Shown here: in pieces, positions 54,167 to 63,013 of the stretch
Layout of the letters: every line of letters starts with the position of its first letter
How positions within the stretch are numbered: the stretch's first letter is position 1
Assembly (NCBI RefSeq): GCF_002531755.2
Contig: NZ_CP035000.1
Location: forward strand, 62,001-126,000
Origin: Rhizobium acidisoli
GTDB taxonomy: Bacteria > Pseudomonadota > Alphaproteobacteria > Rhizobiales > Rhizobiaceae
DNA length: 64,000 nucleotides
Direction: 5' to 3'
The notes under the pieces: model-generated
Told to the model about the DNA's origin: nothing
The model's input: the letters and a program-made list of their open reading frames with translations, nothing else
Databases searched by the model: none
Position numbers and translations under genes: made by a program

Positions 54167-55108
54167 CTAATCGTGACATCCAGGAATCGGGCGCGGCGCC
54201 GGCGCATTTTCCCCTGCCATCCATGCCAGACAGGTCCGGTTGTCCGGAAGGCCCCGGCGCCCTCCGCGTGCGGTCACGGAAATGGCAGCAGCCACCGTGG
54301 CATAGGCTACGCAATCAAGCGGGGTTTTGCCCTCGGCAAGGGCAAGAGCGTAGGCCCCATGAAAACAGTCGCCGGCGCCGGTCGTGTCGACCGCCTGAAC
54401 CTGATAGGCCGGCAAAAGCCACCGGGTGGGATCGCCTTTCTGGCGAAGGCAGGTCCCTCGTTCGCCATCTGTCAGCACGACAGCGGACCGATCCGTTGAC
54501 CAGAGCTTCTCCAGGATGGTCCTTGGATCATCTTCACCGGTGTACTCTCTGGCGAAAGCGAGCGGCAGCACCAGATGGTCGGCGAAGGCGAGGAGCCGGT
54601 CCGTCGCGGCACCGACCGTCCATTCGATATCGGCTATCACGGCAAGCCCGAGTGAACGCGCCCGCGCCACGACGCTTTCCGAATGCGTGGCATATCCATC
54701 GATCAGCAGGACCGGGGCCTGCATCAAAACGTCATCGGGGAGCGCCTCGGATGTGCCGTGCAGCACATCGTCGTCATAGGCGATGAACCGGTCGCCGTCG
54801 GGAGCGACGGTGATCACGGAGCGGATCGGCGCGGCAGCGGCGTGGCGGGGCGCCAGGGATATGTCGACGCCCTCACGCTCGAGCTCGGCACCGGCCGGGT
54901 CGGTCGCAGGTTCATCGCCGAGCCAGCCGATAAAGCCGGCGCGCCCGCCAAGCCGGGCGACAGCAACAAGGGCCGTCGCCACGTTGCCGCCGTGATCCGT
55001 GGCACGCTTCGTCACCTTCCCCTTGCCGGCCGAAAGCCCGCGATCGACATAGATGATGTCATCGATGGCAAGGGCGCCGAAACCCAGAACCTGGAGCGGG
55101 CGCAACAC
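54167..55108 (-). CDS. PfkB-family carbohydrate kinase
   Basis: A 313-residue ribokinase-like enzyme. The start region reads GTG-TTG; GTG 55108 is used here. The N-terminal signature GGNVATALVAVARLGGRAGFIG and the C-terminal DTTGAGDCFHGAYALAL, with the catalytic Asp in GAGD, are both intact. It phosphorylates a sugar or ketose. Its gene follows the aldolase gene with three bases between, suggesting a kinase-then-aldolase split of a ketose phosphate. Confidence 0.9.
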   Translation of the reverse strand: MLRPLQVLGFGALAIDDIIYVDRGLSAGKGKVTKRATDHGGNVATALVAVARLGGRAGFIGWLGDEPATDPAGAELEREGVDISLAPRHAAAAPIRSVITVAPDGDRFIAYDDDVLHGTSEALPDDVLMQAPVLLIDGYATHSESVVARARSLGLAVIADIEWTVGAATDRLLAFADHLVLPLAFAREYTGEDDPRTILEKLWSTDRSAVVLTDGERGTCLRQKGDPTRWLLPAYQVQAVDTTGAGDCFHGAYALALAEGKTPLDCVAYATVAAAISVTARGGRRGLPDNRTCLAWMAGENAPAPRPIPGCHD

Positions 55109-55111
55109 CTC

Positions 55112-55912
55112 TCACACACCGGCAGCCGCCAGCGCCTCCTCTGGCGCCATCCCCTTATGGATGACGAGCTTGAAGGCGCGCGCGGCCATGGTCGTATCGC
55201 CGTGGCCCCACAGGTTGCGGCCGACGACGGCCCCTTTGGCGCCAGCCCGCAGGGCTTCCGAGGTCTGGACGAGCGCGCTGAGCAGCGTATCGGTCTTCGG
55301 GCCGCCGGCAATCACGACCGGAATCGGGCAGGTGGCGACGGTCTCCCGGAAGGATTCGAAATCTCCGGTGTAGCCGACCTTGATCACGTCGACGCCGGCT
55401 TCGAAACCGATGCGCACCGCATAGGCGATTTCATCCGGGGTGAACACGATCTTGCCGCCGTCGGAGAAATCGCGGGGATAGACGTGGGCAACGACCGGCA
55501 TCTCGAAGCGGGCGGCAGCGTTGACCGTATCGGTGAGCCAGCGGATGTACTCTCCTTCGGTGGCGCCGCGCACGGGGATGGCGACAGCCAGAGCATCCGC
55601 GCCATAGCGGACCGCGTCTTCCGGGGTGGCGATGAGCTGGCGAATCCGGTCGTCGGCCGTGAAGCAGCCGCCCTGAATGACGAGGGCTGCCTTGCCGGCA
55701 TAGTCCGACCAGAGGTGGCGGGCCGCGCCGGGCTGGATGCTGATGTAGTCGGGGCCTCCGGCCATGACACGCCTCAGCGCCCCCGGCAGATCGGCAAGCC
55801 CGCCCTCCCGGACATTGCCATAACCGACAAAATGATCGACCGCGCCGCCAAACAAATGACCCGACGGGTTCGAGAACAAGCGTGCGAGGCGAATTTTGGT
55901 TCCGAGACCCAT
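55112..55912 (-). CDS. Class I aldolase, DeoC/LsrF/FbaB superfamily
   Basis: A 266-residue Schiff-base aldolase from the ATG at 55912, preceded by AAAGGAAG. The lysine that forms the Schiff base lies in VDVIKVGYTGD; CPIPVVIAGGPKTDT and AKGAVVGRNLWGHGD form the phosphate-binding end of the barrel. It is closer to the LsrF/FbaB branch than to deoxyribose-phosphate aldolase. The gene is coupled to the PfkB kinase and is divergent from the DeoR gene. Confidence 0.88.
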   Translation of the reverse strand: MGLGTKIRLARLFSNPSGHLFGGAVDHFVGYGNVREGGLADLPGALRRVMAGGPDYISIQPGAARHLWSDYAGKAALVIQGGCFTADDRIRQLIATPEDAVRYGADALAVAIPVRGATEGEYIRWLTDTVNAAARFEMPVVAHVYPRDFSDGGKIVFTPDEIAYAVRIGFEAGVDVIKVGYTGDFESFRETVATCPIPVVIAGGPKTDTLLSALVQTSEALRAGAKGAVVGRNLWGHGDTTMAARAFKLVIHKGMAPEEALAAAGV

Positions 55913-55977
55913 GGCGAGACTTCCTTTGCGATTGCGGCGTTGCGACGGCCGGCGTCGTTGCTGAGAAAATCCTAACT

Positions 55978-56015
55978 CGAAAGCAAACAAATGTTCAATA
56001 TTTCGAATTCTTTCG
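55978..56015. promoter_or_regulatory. CGAAAG...CTTTCG inverted repeat between aldolase and DeoR genes
   Basis: CGAAAG (55978-55983) and CTTTCG (56010-56015) flank an AT-rich stretch with a further TTTCGAA at 56001-56007. DeoR-family regulators often bind repeated TTTCG/CGAAA elements, so this is a candidate operator region for both directions. Confidence 0.45.
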
Positions 56016-56159
56016 TTTTTCACATGGAAAGAGATTTTTTGACGTGCATTTCGGCGGAGTAGCGGCTATTTTTGCAGATGAGGCTGCAGGATGGTGCGGC
56101 AAACTTTCGCTTTTCAAAAGGCGCGCAGCTTCAAAGGGCGCGCGCAGTCGGGATCGCAT

Positions 56160-56921
56160 ATGCTTGCAGAACAGCGGCGGCAGCAGATCATGCTGGAACT
56201 TCAACGGGTCGGCCAGGCGCGCACCCGCCAGCTCGCGGAATTCTTCGAGGTCTCGGAAGTGACGATCCGCTCCGATCTCGAAATCATGGACGCGAAGAAG
56301 CAGCTGATCAAAACCCATGGCGGGGCAATCGCCCTGCCGTCCGACTCGCCGGCCGCAGCCTTCGAGGAGCGCATGCAGCACAATTTCGATGCGAAGCGGC
56401 GCATTGCCCAGATGGCCGCGCGGCAGATCATCGACAACCAGTCGATCGTGTTCGACAGCGGCTCGACGCTGCTGCATGTGGCCATGCAGATGCCGCCGGT
56501 CAACAACGTCGTGGTTGCGACGACGGCGATGAACATCGCCCAGCATCTGATGTACCGGCCGGGGCTCGACGTGCACATGATCGGCGGCCGGGTATTCCCC
56601 AGCTCGGTCAGCACGATCGTCTCGGATTCCGACAAGGCGGTCGGCGGCCTTGTCGCCCACCAGGCTTTTGTCGGCGCTCATGCGATCGATCAGGCCTTCG
56701 ACGTCGTCGATGTTTCCGAGGATATGGCGCGCACCAAGCGCAACCTGGTTCGCATGGCCCGGCGCGTCGTGCTGGTGGCGGATTCAAGCAAGTTCGACAT
56801 CGGCGCCTCCTCCAAAGCCTTCTCGCTGTCGCGCGTCGATCTGATCATCACCGACAGCAACATGCCGCACAGCATCCGCCACCGGTTGGACAAGCTCGGC
56901 GTGGAGGTGCGCTACGCGTGA
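56160..56921 (+). CDS. DeoR-family transcriptional regulator
   Basis: A 253-residue DeoR/GlpR protein from ATG 56160; an upstream in-frame start would add 23 Arg/Lys-rich residues without family resemblance. The HTH is LAEQRRQQIMLELQRVGQAR followed by LAEFFEVSEVTIRSDLEIM, and the sugar-phosphate isomerase-like sensor domain includes IVFDSGSTLLHVA and VVLVADSSKFD. It probably senses a phosphorylated intermediate and controls the divergent aldolase-kinase genes. Confidence 0.9.
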   Translation: MLAEQRRQQIMLELQRVGQARTRQLAEFFEVSEVTIRSDLEIMDAKKQLIKTHGGAIALPSDSPAAAFEERMQHNFDAKRRIAQMAARQIIDNQSIVFDSGSTLLHVAMQMPPVNNVVVATTAMNIAQHLMYRPGLDVHMIGGRVFPSSVSTIVSDSDKAVGGLVAHQAFVGAHAIDQAFDVVDVSEDMARTKRNLVRMARRVVLVADSSKFDIGASSKAFSLSRVDLIITDSNMPHSIRHRLDKLGVEVRYA

Positions 56922-57000
56922 CCGGCAGGCAACCTCCCAGCTGAGAAAAGTTTGGGTGCGCACGAAAGCTTTTCGGCCGAGGCCGGGAAAACGAAGTCGC

Positions 57001-57819
57001 CTAAAACCCCAGTCGTCGAAGCGTCTCGCGGTTCATTCGAACCGCCGTGGCGGGATCGGTTCCGGCATAGTCCGACTCTTCCTCCACCACGATCCAGCCG
57101 GTGAACTCCGGCGCCTCCCGAACGGCCGAAATCACCGCCGGCACATCGCAGACGCCTTCGCCGAGCATCGCCCAGATCCCGCCGGCATCGACATCCTTCA
57201 GGTGCACGTAGCGGATGCGGTCACGGTAGGCCGAAAGCGTGTCGTCGATCTCCTGGCCGCCACGCAGGATATGGCCGGTATCCGGCACCCAACCCACGCG
57301 TGGATCGAGGAGAGCAAACAGCCGGTCATAGTCGGCTCTGGTGAAAAGCAGCGTATTGTGGTGCGAGGAAGGGTGGACGGCAACGGCGACGCCGGCCGAT
57401 CGTCCGATCTCGGTCGCACGATTATAGCACTCCGCCGCGATGGCGAACTTCTCCTCGCGCGGACCATCCGAGACGACCGTAGCCGATCCCATCGACACCA
57501 TCGCACCGGGAAAATGCGCCACGAAATCCACCCATCGCCGGGCCGTCTCCAGATCGGAGGCGATCTTTTCGGCAACCGTGAAGCCGCTGGTGGAGCCGAA
57601 GGCAAAAGAAACCAGCGTCAAACCGGCATCCGCGAGTGTCCGGGCAAAGCCGGCTGGATCGAGCGCGTAGTGACCGATCATCGTGTCGGTGATCTCAAGA
57701 CCGGCATATCCGCCATCCGCAATGGCGCGCACCAGATCATCCGGCCCACCGCTCCAACCCTTGCCCAGCATTTCCCAGGTGAATGTCTGGCAGCCGATCT
57801 TCAGCGCAGCATTGTTCAT
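57001..57819 (-). CDS. Sugar phosphate isomerase/epimerase (IolE-like TIM barrel) 2
   Basis: A 272-residue TIM barrel from the ATG at 57819 (AGGACC upstream). It resembles inosose dehydratases and hydroxypyruvate-isomerase-like proteins: LKIGCQTFTWEMLG, VAVAVHPSSHHNTLL, VGWVPDTGHILRGG, YVHLKDVD and IVVEEESDYAGTDP. The metal ligands (His, Asp, Glu) appear present. It is transcribed away from the Gfo-esterase pair and converges with the DeoR gene. Confidence 0.87.
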   Translation of the reverse strand: MNNAALKIGCQTFTWEMLGKGWSGGPDDLVRAIADGGYAGLEITDTMIGHYALDPAGFARTLADAGLTLVSFAFGSTSGFTVAEKIASDLETARRWVDFVAHFPGAMVSMGSATVVSDGPREEKFAIAAECYNRATEIGRSAGVAVAVHPSSHHNTLLFTRADYDRLFALLDPRVGWVPDTGHILRGGQEIDDTLSAYRDRIRYVHLKDVDAGGIWAMLGEGVCDVPAVISAVREAPEFTGWIVVEEESDYAGTDPATAVRMNRETLRRLGF

Positions 57820-58104
57820 GAGTTGGTCCTGACCTATTTCGTTGGCGACAGCCGATATTGAAGCCAGAGCCCGCCCAACGAACATCGAGGCGCCTGGCAT
57901 CCGACATTTGCAAAAAAGCCTTCTTCAAGAAGGAGTCGATATCCCGAACGAAGGGTTTTTCCCCGGGGAATTGCGAAGCCTCCCAGCGTCTTGTCATTTT
58001 GTAGGGGAAAATGTTACCGTGCGTCAACATAATTTATTCCTCGCGCATTCAACGCTATGCATCCCCAACTCTCCGAATACGGAACGGCAAGGTCAGGTTC
58101 TTCG

Positions 58105-59253
58105 ATGGCACAGACCAATCATATGAAACTCAGGATCGGCGTTGTGGGATGCGGCAGCATCTCACTCGCCTATATGCGCAACGCGCCGCTGTTTCGCGGC
58201 GTCGAAATCACCGCTTGTGCGGATATCAATGCAGATGCCGCCAAGCGGCGCGCAGCCGCGTTCAACCTGCGGGCGGCCGACGTGGACGCCCTCATTGACG
58301 ATACGAATATCGACCTCATCCTCAACCTGACGATCCCGGCTGCGCATTTCGACGTCTCGATGCGGGCGCTGTTGGCGGGCAAACATGTCTTCACCGAGAA
58401 GCCGCTCGGCGTCACGGCCGCGGAAGGGCGCCTGCTGGTCAATGCGGCCGCCGAAAAGAGCCTCATGCTCGGTTCAGCACCGGACACCTTCCTGGGGGCG
58501 GCGGGGCGCCATGCCCGACGGCAGATGGAAGCCGGGGCTATCGGCAGGCCGGTAACGGGAACAGCCTTCATGATGGGCCGCGGCATGGAGCATTGGCACC
58601 CGGATCCCAGCTTCTACTACCAGGCCGGCGCAGGCCCGGTAATGGATATGGGCCCCTATTACCTCACCATGATGGTCAATCTGATGGGGCCGATCCGCCG
58701 TGTGCAGGCCGTCGCCACAAGCGGAGAGGAAGAACGGCTCATTACCGCCGAAGGGCCGAAACAGGGCACCACGTTCAAAGTGGGCACGCCGACCAGCGTG
58801 CTTTCGCTGCTGGAATTCGATTGCGGCGCCACGGTCACCTTCGGCACCTCCTGGGACGTCTTCCGCCACTCCAACCACCCGATCGAGCTGCACGGCACCG
58901 AAGGCTCGCTGCGCCTGCCCGATCCGGACAATTTCGGCGGCGGCGTCGCGCTCTCCAGCCGTGGCGCGCCCTGGCTGGAAACCGATACGTCAAGCGCACT
59001 CTTCGGCGCCGTCAACTGGCCGATTGCAGCGCCGGACCGCGCCAACTACCGCATGCTTGGCCTTGCCGATCTCGCCCGCGCCATCATCGAGGCCCGTACG
59101 CCCCGCGCTTCGGGCGATCTCGCACTGCATGTGCTCGACGTCATGGAAGCAATCCTCCGGGCAGGTGAAACCGGTGTCGCCCAGACCATTCCGAGCACCG
59201 TTGCCCAACCAGCGGAATTGCGGGAAGACGAAGCAAGGAGCCTGCTCGCATGA
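58105..59253 (+). CDS. Gfo/Idh/MocA family oxidoreductase 2
   Basis: A 382-residue oxidoreductase; starts at 58057, 58105 and 58123 are possible, and I use 58105. Rossmann motif RIGVVGCGSISLAYMRN, catalytic lysine in TEKPLGVTAAEGRLL, and MDMGPYYLTMMVNLMGP in place of the GxHxxD helix, a variant seen in one subgroup. It is distinct from oxidoreductase 1 at 51509. Its stop overlaps the esterase start (ATGA). Confidence 0.88.
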   Translation: MAQTNHMKLRIGVVGCGSISLAYMRNAPLFRGVEITACADINADAAKRRAAAFNLRAADVDALIDDTNIDLILNLTIPAAHFDVSMRALLAGKHVFTEKPLGVTAAEGRLLVNAAAEKSLMLGSAPDTFLGAAGRHARRQMEAGAIGRPVTGTAFMMGRGMEHWHPDPSFYYQAGAGPVMDMGPYYLTMMVNLMGPIRRVQAVATSGEEERLITAEGPKQGTTFKVGTPTSVLSLLEFDCGATVTFGTSWDVFRHSNHPIELHGTEGSLRLPDPDNFGGGVALSSRGAPWLETDTSSALFGAVNWPIAAPDRANYRMLGLADLARAIIEARTPRASGDLALHVLDVMEAILRAGETGVAQTIPSTVAQPAELREDEARSLLA

Positions 59254-60185
59254 CGCAACTGGATGAATCCGCAAGACGCGCACTGGCCTGGCCTGGCGAT
59301 CCGCAGGAGCCGGTGGAAAGCTGTACGCCGGCGCTGGCGCGACAACAGTATCTGGACGGTTTCGCAGATATTCAGTGGCCGCTCGAGGATGTGGCGGAGA
59401 TCCTGGAAAGGCATGCCGGCACAACCCGCTTGAAGATATGGCGCGGCCGCACCGCGCCGCACCAGCAGGCCCCCGCCTTGCTGTATATCCATGGCGGCGG
59501 CTTTGTGATCGGCGCGCCGGAAACCCATGAAGACATCTGCCGGAGCCTTGCCAATATGGCCGGCGCCGTCGTGGTTTCGCCCGACTATCGCCTCGCCCCG
59601 GAACATCCCTTTCCGGCGGCGATCGAGGACTGCGCGGCCACGCTCGTCTGGATGAGGGATCAGGCCGATGCACTCGGCATCGATCCGGCGCGAATTGTCA
59701 TTGGCGGCGACAGCGCCGGCGGAAATCTCGCCGCTGTCATCGCTCTTCTGGCGCGGGACGGACAGGTGCCTGATGTCATCGGCCAGGTGCTGATCTATCC
59801 GGTGACCGACCAGACGCAGGCAACCGACAGCTACTTGCGTTACGCAGAAGGCTTCGGCCTGACGGCAGCGGCAATGCGATGGTTCCGGGACCACTATCTG
59901 CCGGACCCTGCGAGCGGATCCGACTGGCGGGCCTCGCCGCTTCGCGCAACGTCGCTGGCGGGCGTGGCGCCCGCCGTCGTCATCCTTGCCGGCCACGACG
60001 TGCTGTTCGACGAAGGCGCCCTCTATGCCGAGCGGCTCAGCTCGGAAGCCCAGGCGACAAGCCGGACATGGCCCGGACAGATCCATGGCTTCGTCTCGAA
60101 GCGGCGGGCCATTCCGGAGGCGCAGGAGGCTCTCGAAGCCATTGCAACGGCATGGCGCGCCATGGACCCGGCGCTGACGCGTTAA
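59250..60185 (+). CDS. Alpha/beta hydrolase, HSL-type esterase
   Basis: A 311-residue esterase of the hormone-sensitive-lipase group: oxyanion motif YIHGGGFVIG, nucleophile GDSAGGNLA, acid in AGHDVLFDEGALYAERL and base in QIHGF. It would hydrolyse a small acyl ester, for example acetylated sugar, fitting its coupling to the sugar dehydrogenase. Converges with the LacI gene. Confidence 0.9.
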   Translation: MTQLDESARRALAWPGDPQEPVESCTPALARQQYLDGFADIQWPLEDVAEILERHAGTTRLKIWRGRTAPHQQAPALLYIHGGGFVIGAPETHEDICRSLANMAGAVVVSPDYRLAPEHPFPAAIEDCAATLVWMRDQADALGIDPARIVIGGDSAGGNLAAVIALLARDGQVPDVIGQVLIYPVTDQTQATDSYLRYAEGFGLTAAAMRWFRDHYLPDPASGSDWRASPLRATSLAGVAPAVVILAGHDVLFDEGALYAERLSSEAQATSRTWPGQIHGFVSKRRAIPEAQEALEAIATAWRAMDPALTR

Positions 60186-60205
60186 GCCGCAACCAACGAC
60201 TGATC

Positions 60206-61240
60206 TCAAGCCGAGTCGCGCATCACCAGCGTCGCTTCCAGGATCACCCTGTTCGTTGAGGGGGTCGTCCCCTCGTCCTCGCTTTCAATATGAGAGAGCA
60301 GCAGTTCCACCGACTTCGCCGCGATCTCCGGTGCGTTCTGGGCCATCGTCGTCAGCGACGGGCAGGTATACCGACTGAGTGGGTGGTCGTCGTGCCCGGC
60401 AATCCGCACGTCGCAGCCGTCACTGCGGCCGATTTTCAGGCCGGATGCGAAGGCCGCCGCCATGGCGCCGAAAGCGAAGCGGTCGTTGGCGCAGAGCAGT
60501 GTTTTGCCGGGCAGGCCGCCACGCGCAAGAATCCTCTGCATCTGCTCGTATCCGAGACGCTCGAACTCCCAGGACGGCGGTGCGTCGCAATCGATGACCA
60601 GCGGCGAATGCCCTTCCCTTGTCATGGTCGCACGGTAGCTCGCCTGCCGCTCGCCGGCGTTTTCCGTCAGATGCGGAATTTCCAGGAATATCGGCGGCTC
60701 ACCGGACCGGCAGAGATATTGCACAATGGCTGCCATGCTTTGGGCGTTGTCGTTGCCGACATAAGGAAGATCGCCGCTGGCAGGATTGTCGAAGCAGACG
60801 ACGGGGATGGCGTCCTTCAGTCTTTCCAGCGCGGAACGGCGCGAACCGGCCCCGAGCGGCGCCACGATCGCGCCCGCCACCTTCAGCGACAGTAAGGTCC
60901 GTACTGCCTCCGCCTCCAGCTCCGGCCGCGTGTGCGACGAGATTTGGACCGGCCAAAATCCCTTGTCGCGCAACTCGAGTTCGATCAGCGACACGACCTG
61001 CACATAAAAGGGATCCGACATGGTCGGGACCAGGATCCCGATATTCCTGGTCCGTTTGCGATTGAGATGCCGCGCGAAAAGGTTCGGCTCGAAATTCGAC
61101 TTCTTGAGAGCCGCCTCGATGCGCTTGCGTGTCACCTCTTTGATCTGCGAGGGATCATTGAAATATTTCGACAGCGTCGGACGCGACACGCCGGAGGCGG
61201 TCGCGAAATCATCCATCGACTTATAACTCTTCTTGGCCAT
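60206..61240 (-). CDS. LacI-family transcriptional regulator
   Basis: A 344-residue regulator. The HTH reads SMDDFATASGVSRPTLSKYF, with LSKYF where most members have VSRAL or VSRVL, followed by the hinge FEPNLFARHLNRKRTRNIGI. The sugar-binding core has VPTMSDPFYVQVVSLIELEL and VRIAGHDDHPLSRYTCPSLT. It is divergent from the binding-protein gene at 61614, so it probably regulates that transporter. Confidence 0.9.
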   Translation of the reverse strand: MAKKSYKSMDDFATASGVSRPTLSKYFNDPSQIKEVTRKRIEAALKKSNFEPNLFARHLNRKRTRNIGILVPTMSDPFYVQVVSLIELELRDKGFWPVQISSHTRPELEAEAVRTLLSLKVAGAIVAPLGAGSRRSALERLKDAIPVVCFDNPASGDLPYVGNDNAQSMAAIVQYLCRSGEPPIFLEIPHLTENAGERQASYRATMTREGHSPLVIDCDAPPSWEFERLGYEQMQRILARGGLPGKTLLCANDRFAFGAMAAAFASGLKIGRSDGCDVRIAGHDDHPLSRYTCPSLTTMAQNAPEIAAKSVELLLSHIESEDEGTTPSTNRVILEATLVMRDSA

Positions 61241-61365
61241 TCAGTTCCTTAACGGCGGGATGATCACGTTGGATCGGATTGATAATCGCAGTGGCGGCAC
61301 TGCCTTTCTAAACACGAAATAGTTGCCTCCATCCACCCGTTCCTCTCCCATGCCGGCAGCTGCAA

Positions 61366-61390
61366 ACTTTCATTTGTTTACGAAAGTAAA
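61366..61390. promoter_or_regulatory. Overlapping inverted repeats upstream of the sugar transporter operon
   Basis: ACTTTC (61366-61371) with GAAAGT (61382-61387), and TTTAC-GAAA-GTAAA (61377-61390). Located in the 373-base gap between the LacI gene and the binding-protein gene, which has no gene and is notably AT-rich from 61360 to 61470. Candidate operator for the LacI protein. Confidence 0.45.
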
Positions 61391-61531
61391 GAAAAAATGC
61401 ATCACAAGCAATACAAATTCTGCGAAAAAATCTCGGTCGCGACGTTGGACAATACACTTTTTTATCAATGATTTAGAAAGGCATGCATCACCCACACCGA
61501 CGTCAATTTTTTCCCGCGTCGCATTTCTTCA

Positions 61532-61561
61532 TTGACAGAAAGGCGCCTCAGGGAACCTAAT
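61532..61561 (+). promoter_or_regulatory. Possible promoter of the sugar transporter operon
   Basis: TTGACA (61532-61537), 18-base spacer, CCTAAT (61556-61561). The -35 box is perfect and the -10 box weak. It leaves a leader of about 45 bases to the start at 61614. Confidence 0.4.
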
Positions 61562-61613
61562 TTGCCTACGGTCTTGAGGAGGATCGATCACTGACAATCT
61601 ATGGGAGGCACAG

Positions 61614-62861
61614 ATGAATATCAGAAAATTCAGCGTGACCATGCGGGCTGCCGTGGCGGTGTGGGCGCTTTGCGCCACCTCGGCATTCGCCGACACCACC
61701 ATCGAATTCATTCAATGGTGGGAACCGGAAATGCCGTCCGGCGCACTGCGCGGCATCATGAACGATTTCGAGGCGGCGAATCCCGGCATCAAGGTGACGC
61801 TCGTCAGCGGTCCCTATGCCACGACCCGTGACCAGATCGTCGTCGGCGCCGCCTCCGGGACCTTAAGCGACGTCGTCGGCCTGGATGGCGCCTGGGTCAA
61901 CGGTCTCTCCAAGCAGGGCGCGATCGCCTCCATGGACGAACTGATGGAGAAGGCGAAATACGACAAGAGCCAGATCACCGATATCGTCAAGGTCGACGGC
62001 AAGAGCGTGATGTTCCCGCTGGCATCCTTCGTCTACCCGGTCTTCGTCAACCTCGATATCGCCAAGGCGGCGGGCGTCGACAAGCTGCCAACCACGCGCA
62101 CGGAATTTGCCGAAGCCGCCAAGAAGATGACCGACGCGTCAAAGAACCAGTATGGCTGGGTTCTGCCGCTATCGCTGCAGTCTCCAAGCGGAATCCAGAA
62201 CGACGTGATGTCCTGGGTCTGGGCCTCCGGCGCCTCGATGATGAAGGACGGCAAGCCTGACCTCGAAAATGAGGCGGTCGTCGGCACGCTCGATTATCTG
62301 GCTTCCCTCAACAAGGAAGGCGTTATTTCTCCCGGCATTTTCGCCAAGAAGGAGCAGGACAAGGTCGAGGAATTCGTCAATGGCCGCGTCGGCATGATGG
62401 TCGATTCCCTCGCCCATGTGAATCTCATCCGCGAACGCAATCCGAAGCTCAAATTCGGCATCTCCGCCTTGCCGGCGACCGACGGCTATACGGGCAAACG
62501 CGGCATGCCCTATGCGTCCTGGGGCATCGGCATCAGCGAGGGCAGCAAGCATAAGGAAGAAGCCTGGAAGCTGGTGGAATATCTGATGAGCCCAGACGTC
62601 AACGGCCGCCTGGTGTCGATTGCCAACGCCTTCCCCGGCAACGTCCATGCCAAGCCGGACTTCGTGGCGTCGGACCCGATTTTCGCCGAAGCTTTCAAAA
62701 TCTTCCAGAGCGGCTATCCTGCCAACGAATTCGTCGGCCTTCCGGTTGCTGAAGAGCTGATGCGCGACATGAACGTCGAGGTTCAGAAGATGTTCGATGG
62801 CGGCCAGTCGGCCAAGGACGCGGCTGCCAATACCGAGAAAGCCTGGCTCGCGAAGTTCTGA
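61614..62861 (+). CDS. Sugar ABC transporter substrate-binding protein
   Basis: A 415-residue family 1 binding protein preceded by GGGAGG. The signal peptide ends near SAFA-DT; the mature part begins TTIEFIQWWEPEMPSGALRG and keeps IMNDFEAANPGIKVTL. The C-terminal VVEYLMSPDVNGR-like region (VEYLMSPDVNG) and ELMRDMNVEVQKMFDGGQSA are typical of family 1 receptors. Its gene is separated from the permease gene by two stable hairpins (62862-62974). Confidence 0.93.
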   Translation: MNIRKFSVTMRAAVAVWALCATSAFADTTIEFIQWWEPEMPSGALRGIMNDFEAANPGIKVTLVSGPYATTRDQIVVGAASGTLSDVVGLDGAWVNGLSKQGAIASMDELMEKAKYDKSQITDIVKVDGKSVMFPLASFVYPVFVNLDIAKAAGVDKLPTTRTEFAEAAKKMTDASKNQYGWVLPLSLQSPSGIQNDVMSWVWASGASMMKDGKPDLENEAVVGTLDYLASLNKEGVISPGIFAKKEQDKVEEFVNGRVGMMVDSLAHVNLIRERNPKLKFGISALPATDGYTGKRGMPYASWGIGISEGSKHKEEAWKLVEYLMSPDVNGRLVSIANAFPGNVHAKPDFVASDPIFAEAFKIFQSGYPANEFVGLPVAEELMRDMNVEVQKMFDGGQSAKDAAANTEKAWLAKF

Positions 62862-62908
62862 TGCCTGTCGCCCGGAGGTGCCCAGCGGTTCCGGGATAAC
62901 GACATGCA
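62862..62908. repeat. RIME-like palindrome directly after the binding-protein gene
   Basis: TGCCTGTCG (62862-62870) and CGACATGCA (62900-62908), eight of nine positions paired, with an inner CCGGA/TCCGG stem. On the reverse strand it matches the doeC-doeD copy at 37460-37506 closely. It begins one base after the stop codon. Confidence 0.8.
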
Positions 62909-62944
62909 TAACACGAAGGATAAAGCACATCGCTTTCACGAGAT

Positions 62945-62974
62945 CGCCGGCAGCGCGACGTGGCGCTGCCGGCG
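62945..62974 (+). promoter_or_regulatory. Perfect 12-base stem-loop between binding-protein and permease genes
   Basis: CGCCGGCAGCGC (62945-62956), six-base loop, GCGCTGCCGGCG (62963-62974). No T-run follows, so it is more likely an RNA-stabilising or processing stem than a terminator. It is about 40 bases upstream of the permease start. Confidence 0.6.
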
Positions 62975-63013
62975 TAAGTCGTCAAATCTCGGCAGAATGG
63001 GAAGTCACAGCTC

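Noticed and set aside
55112..55912. Aldolase as an LsrF-type autoinducer-2 enzyme
   Set aside because: No LsrK-type kinase, LsrR or Lsr transporter is nearby; the PfkB partner argues for a sugar phosphate aldolase.
54167..55912. Kinase-aldolase pair as a sulfoquinovose (sulfo-EMP) pathway
   Set aside because: No sulfoquinovosidase, sulfolactaldehyde reductase or sulfonate exporter is visible, so the assignment cannot be supported.
58011..58030. ATGTT-N10-AACAT inverted repeat before Gfo oxidoreductase 2
   Set aside because: Five-base arms are within chance expectation for this length of sequence.
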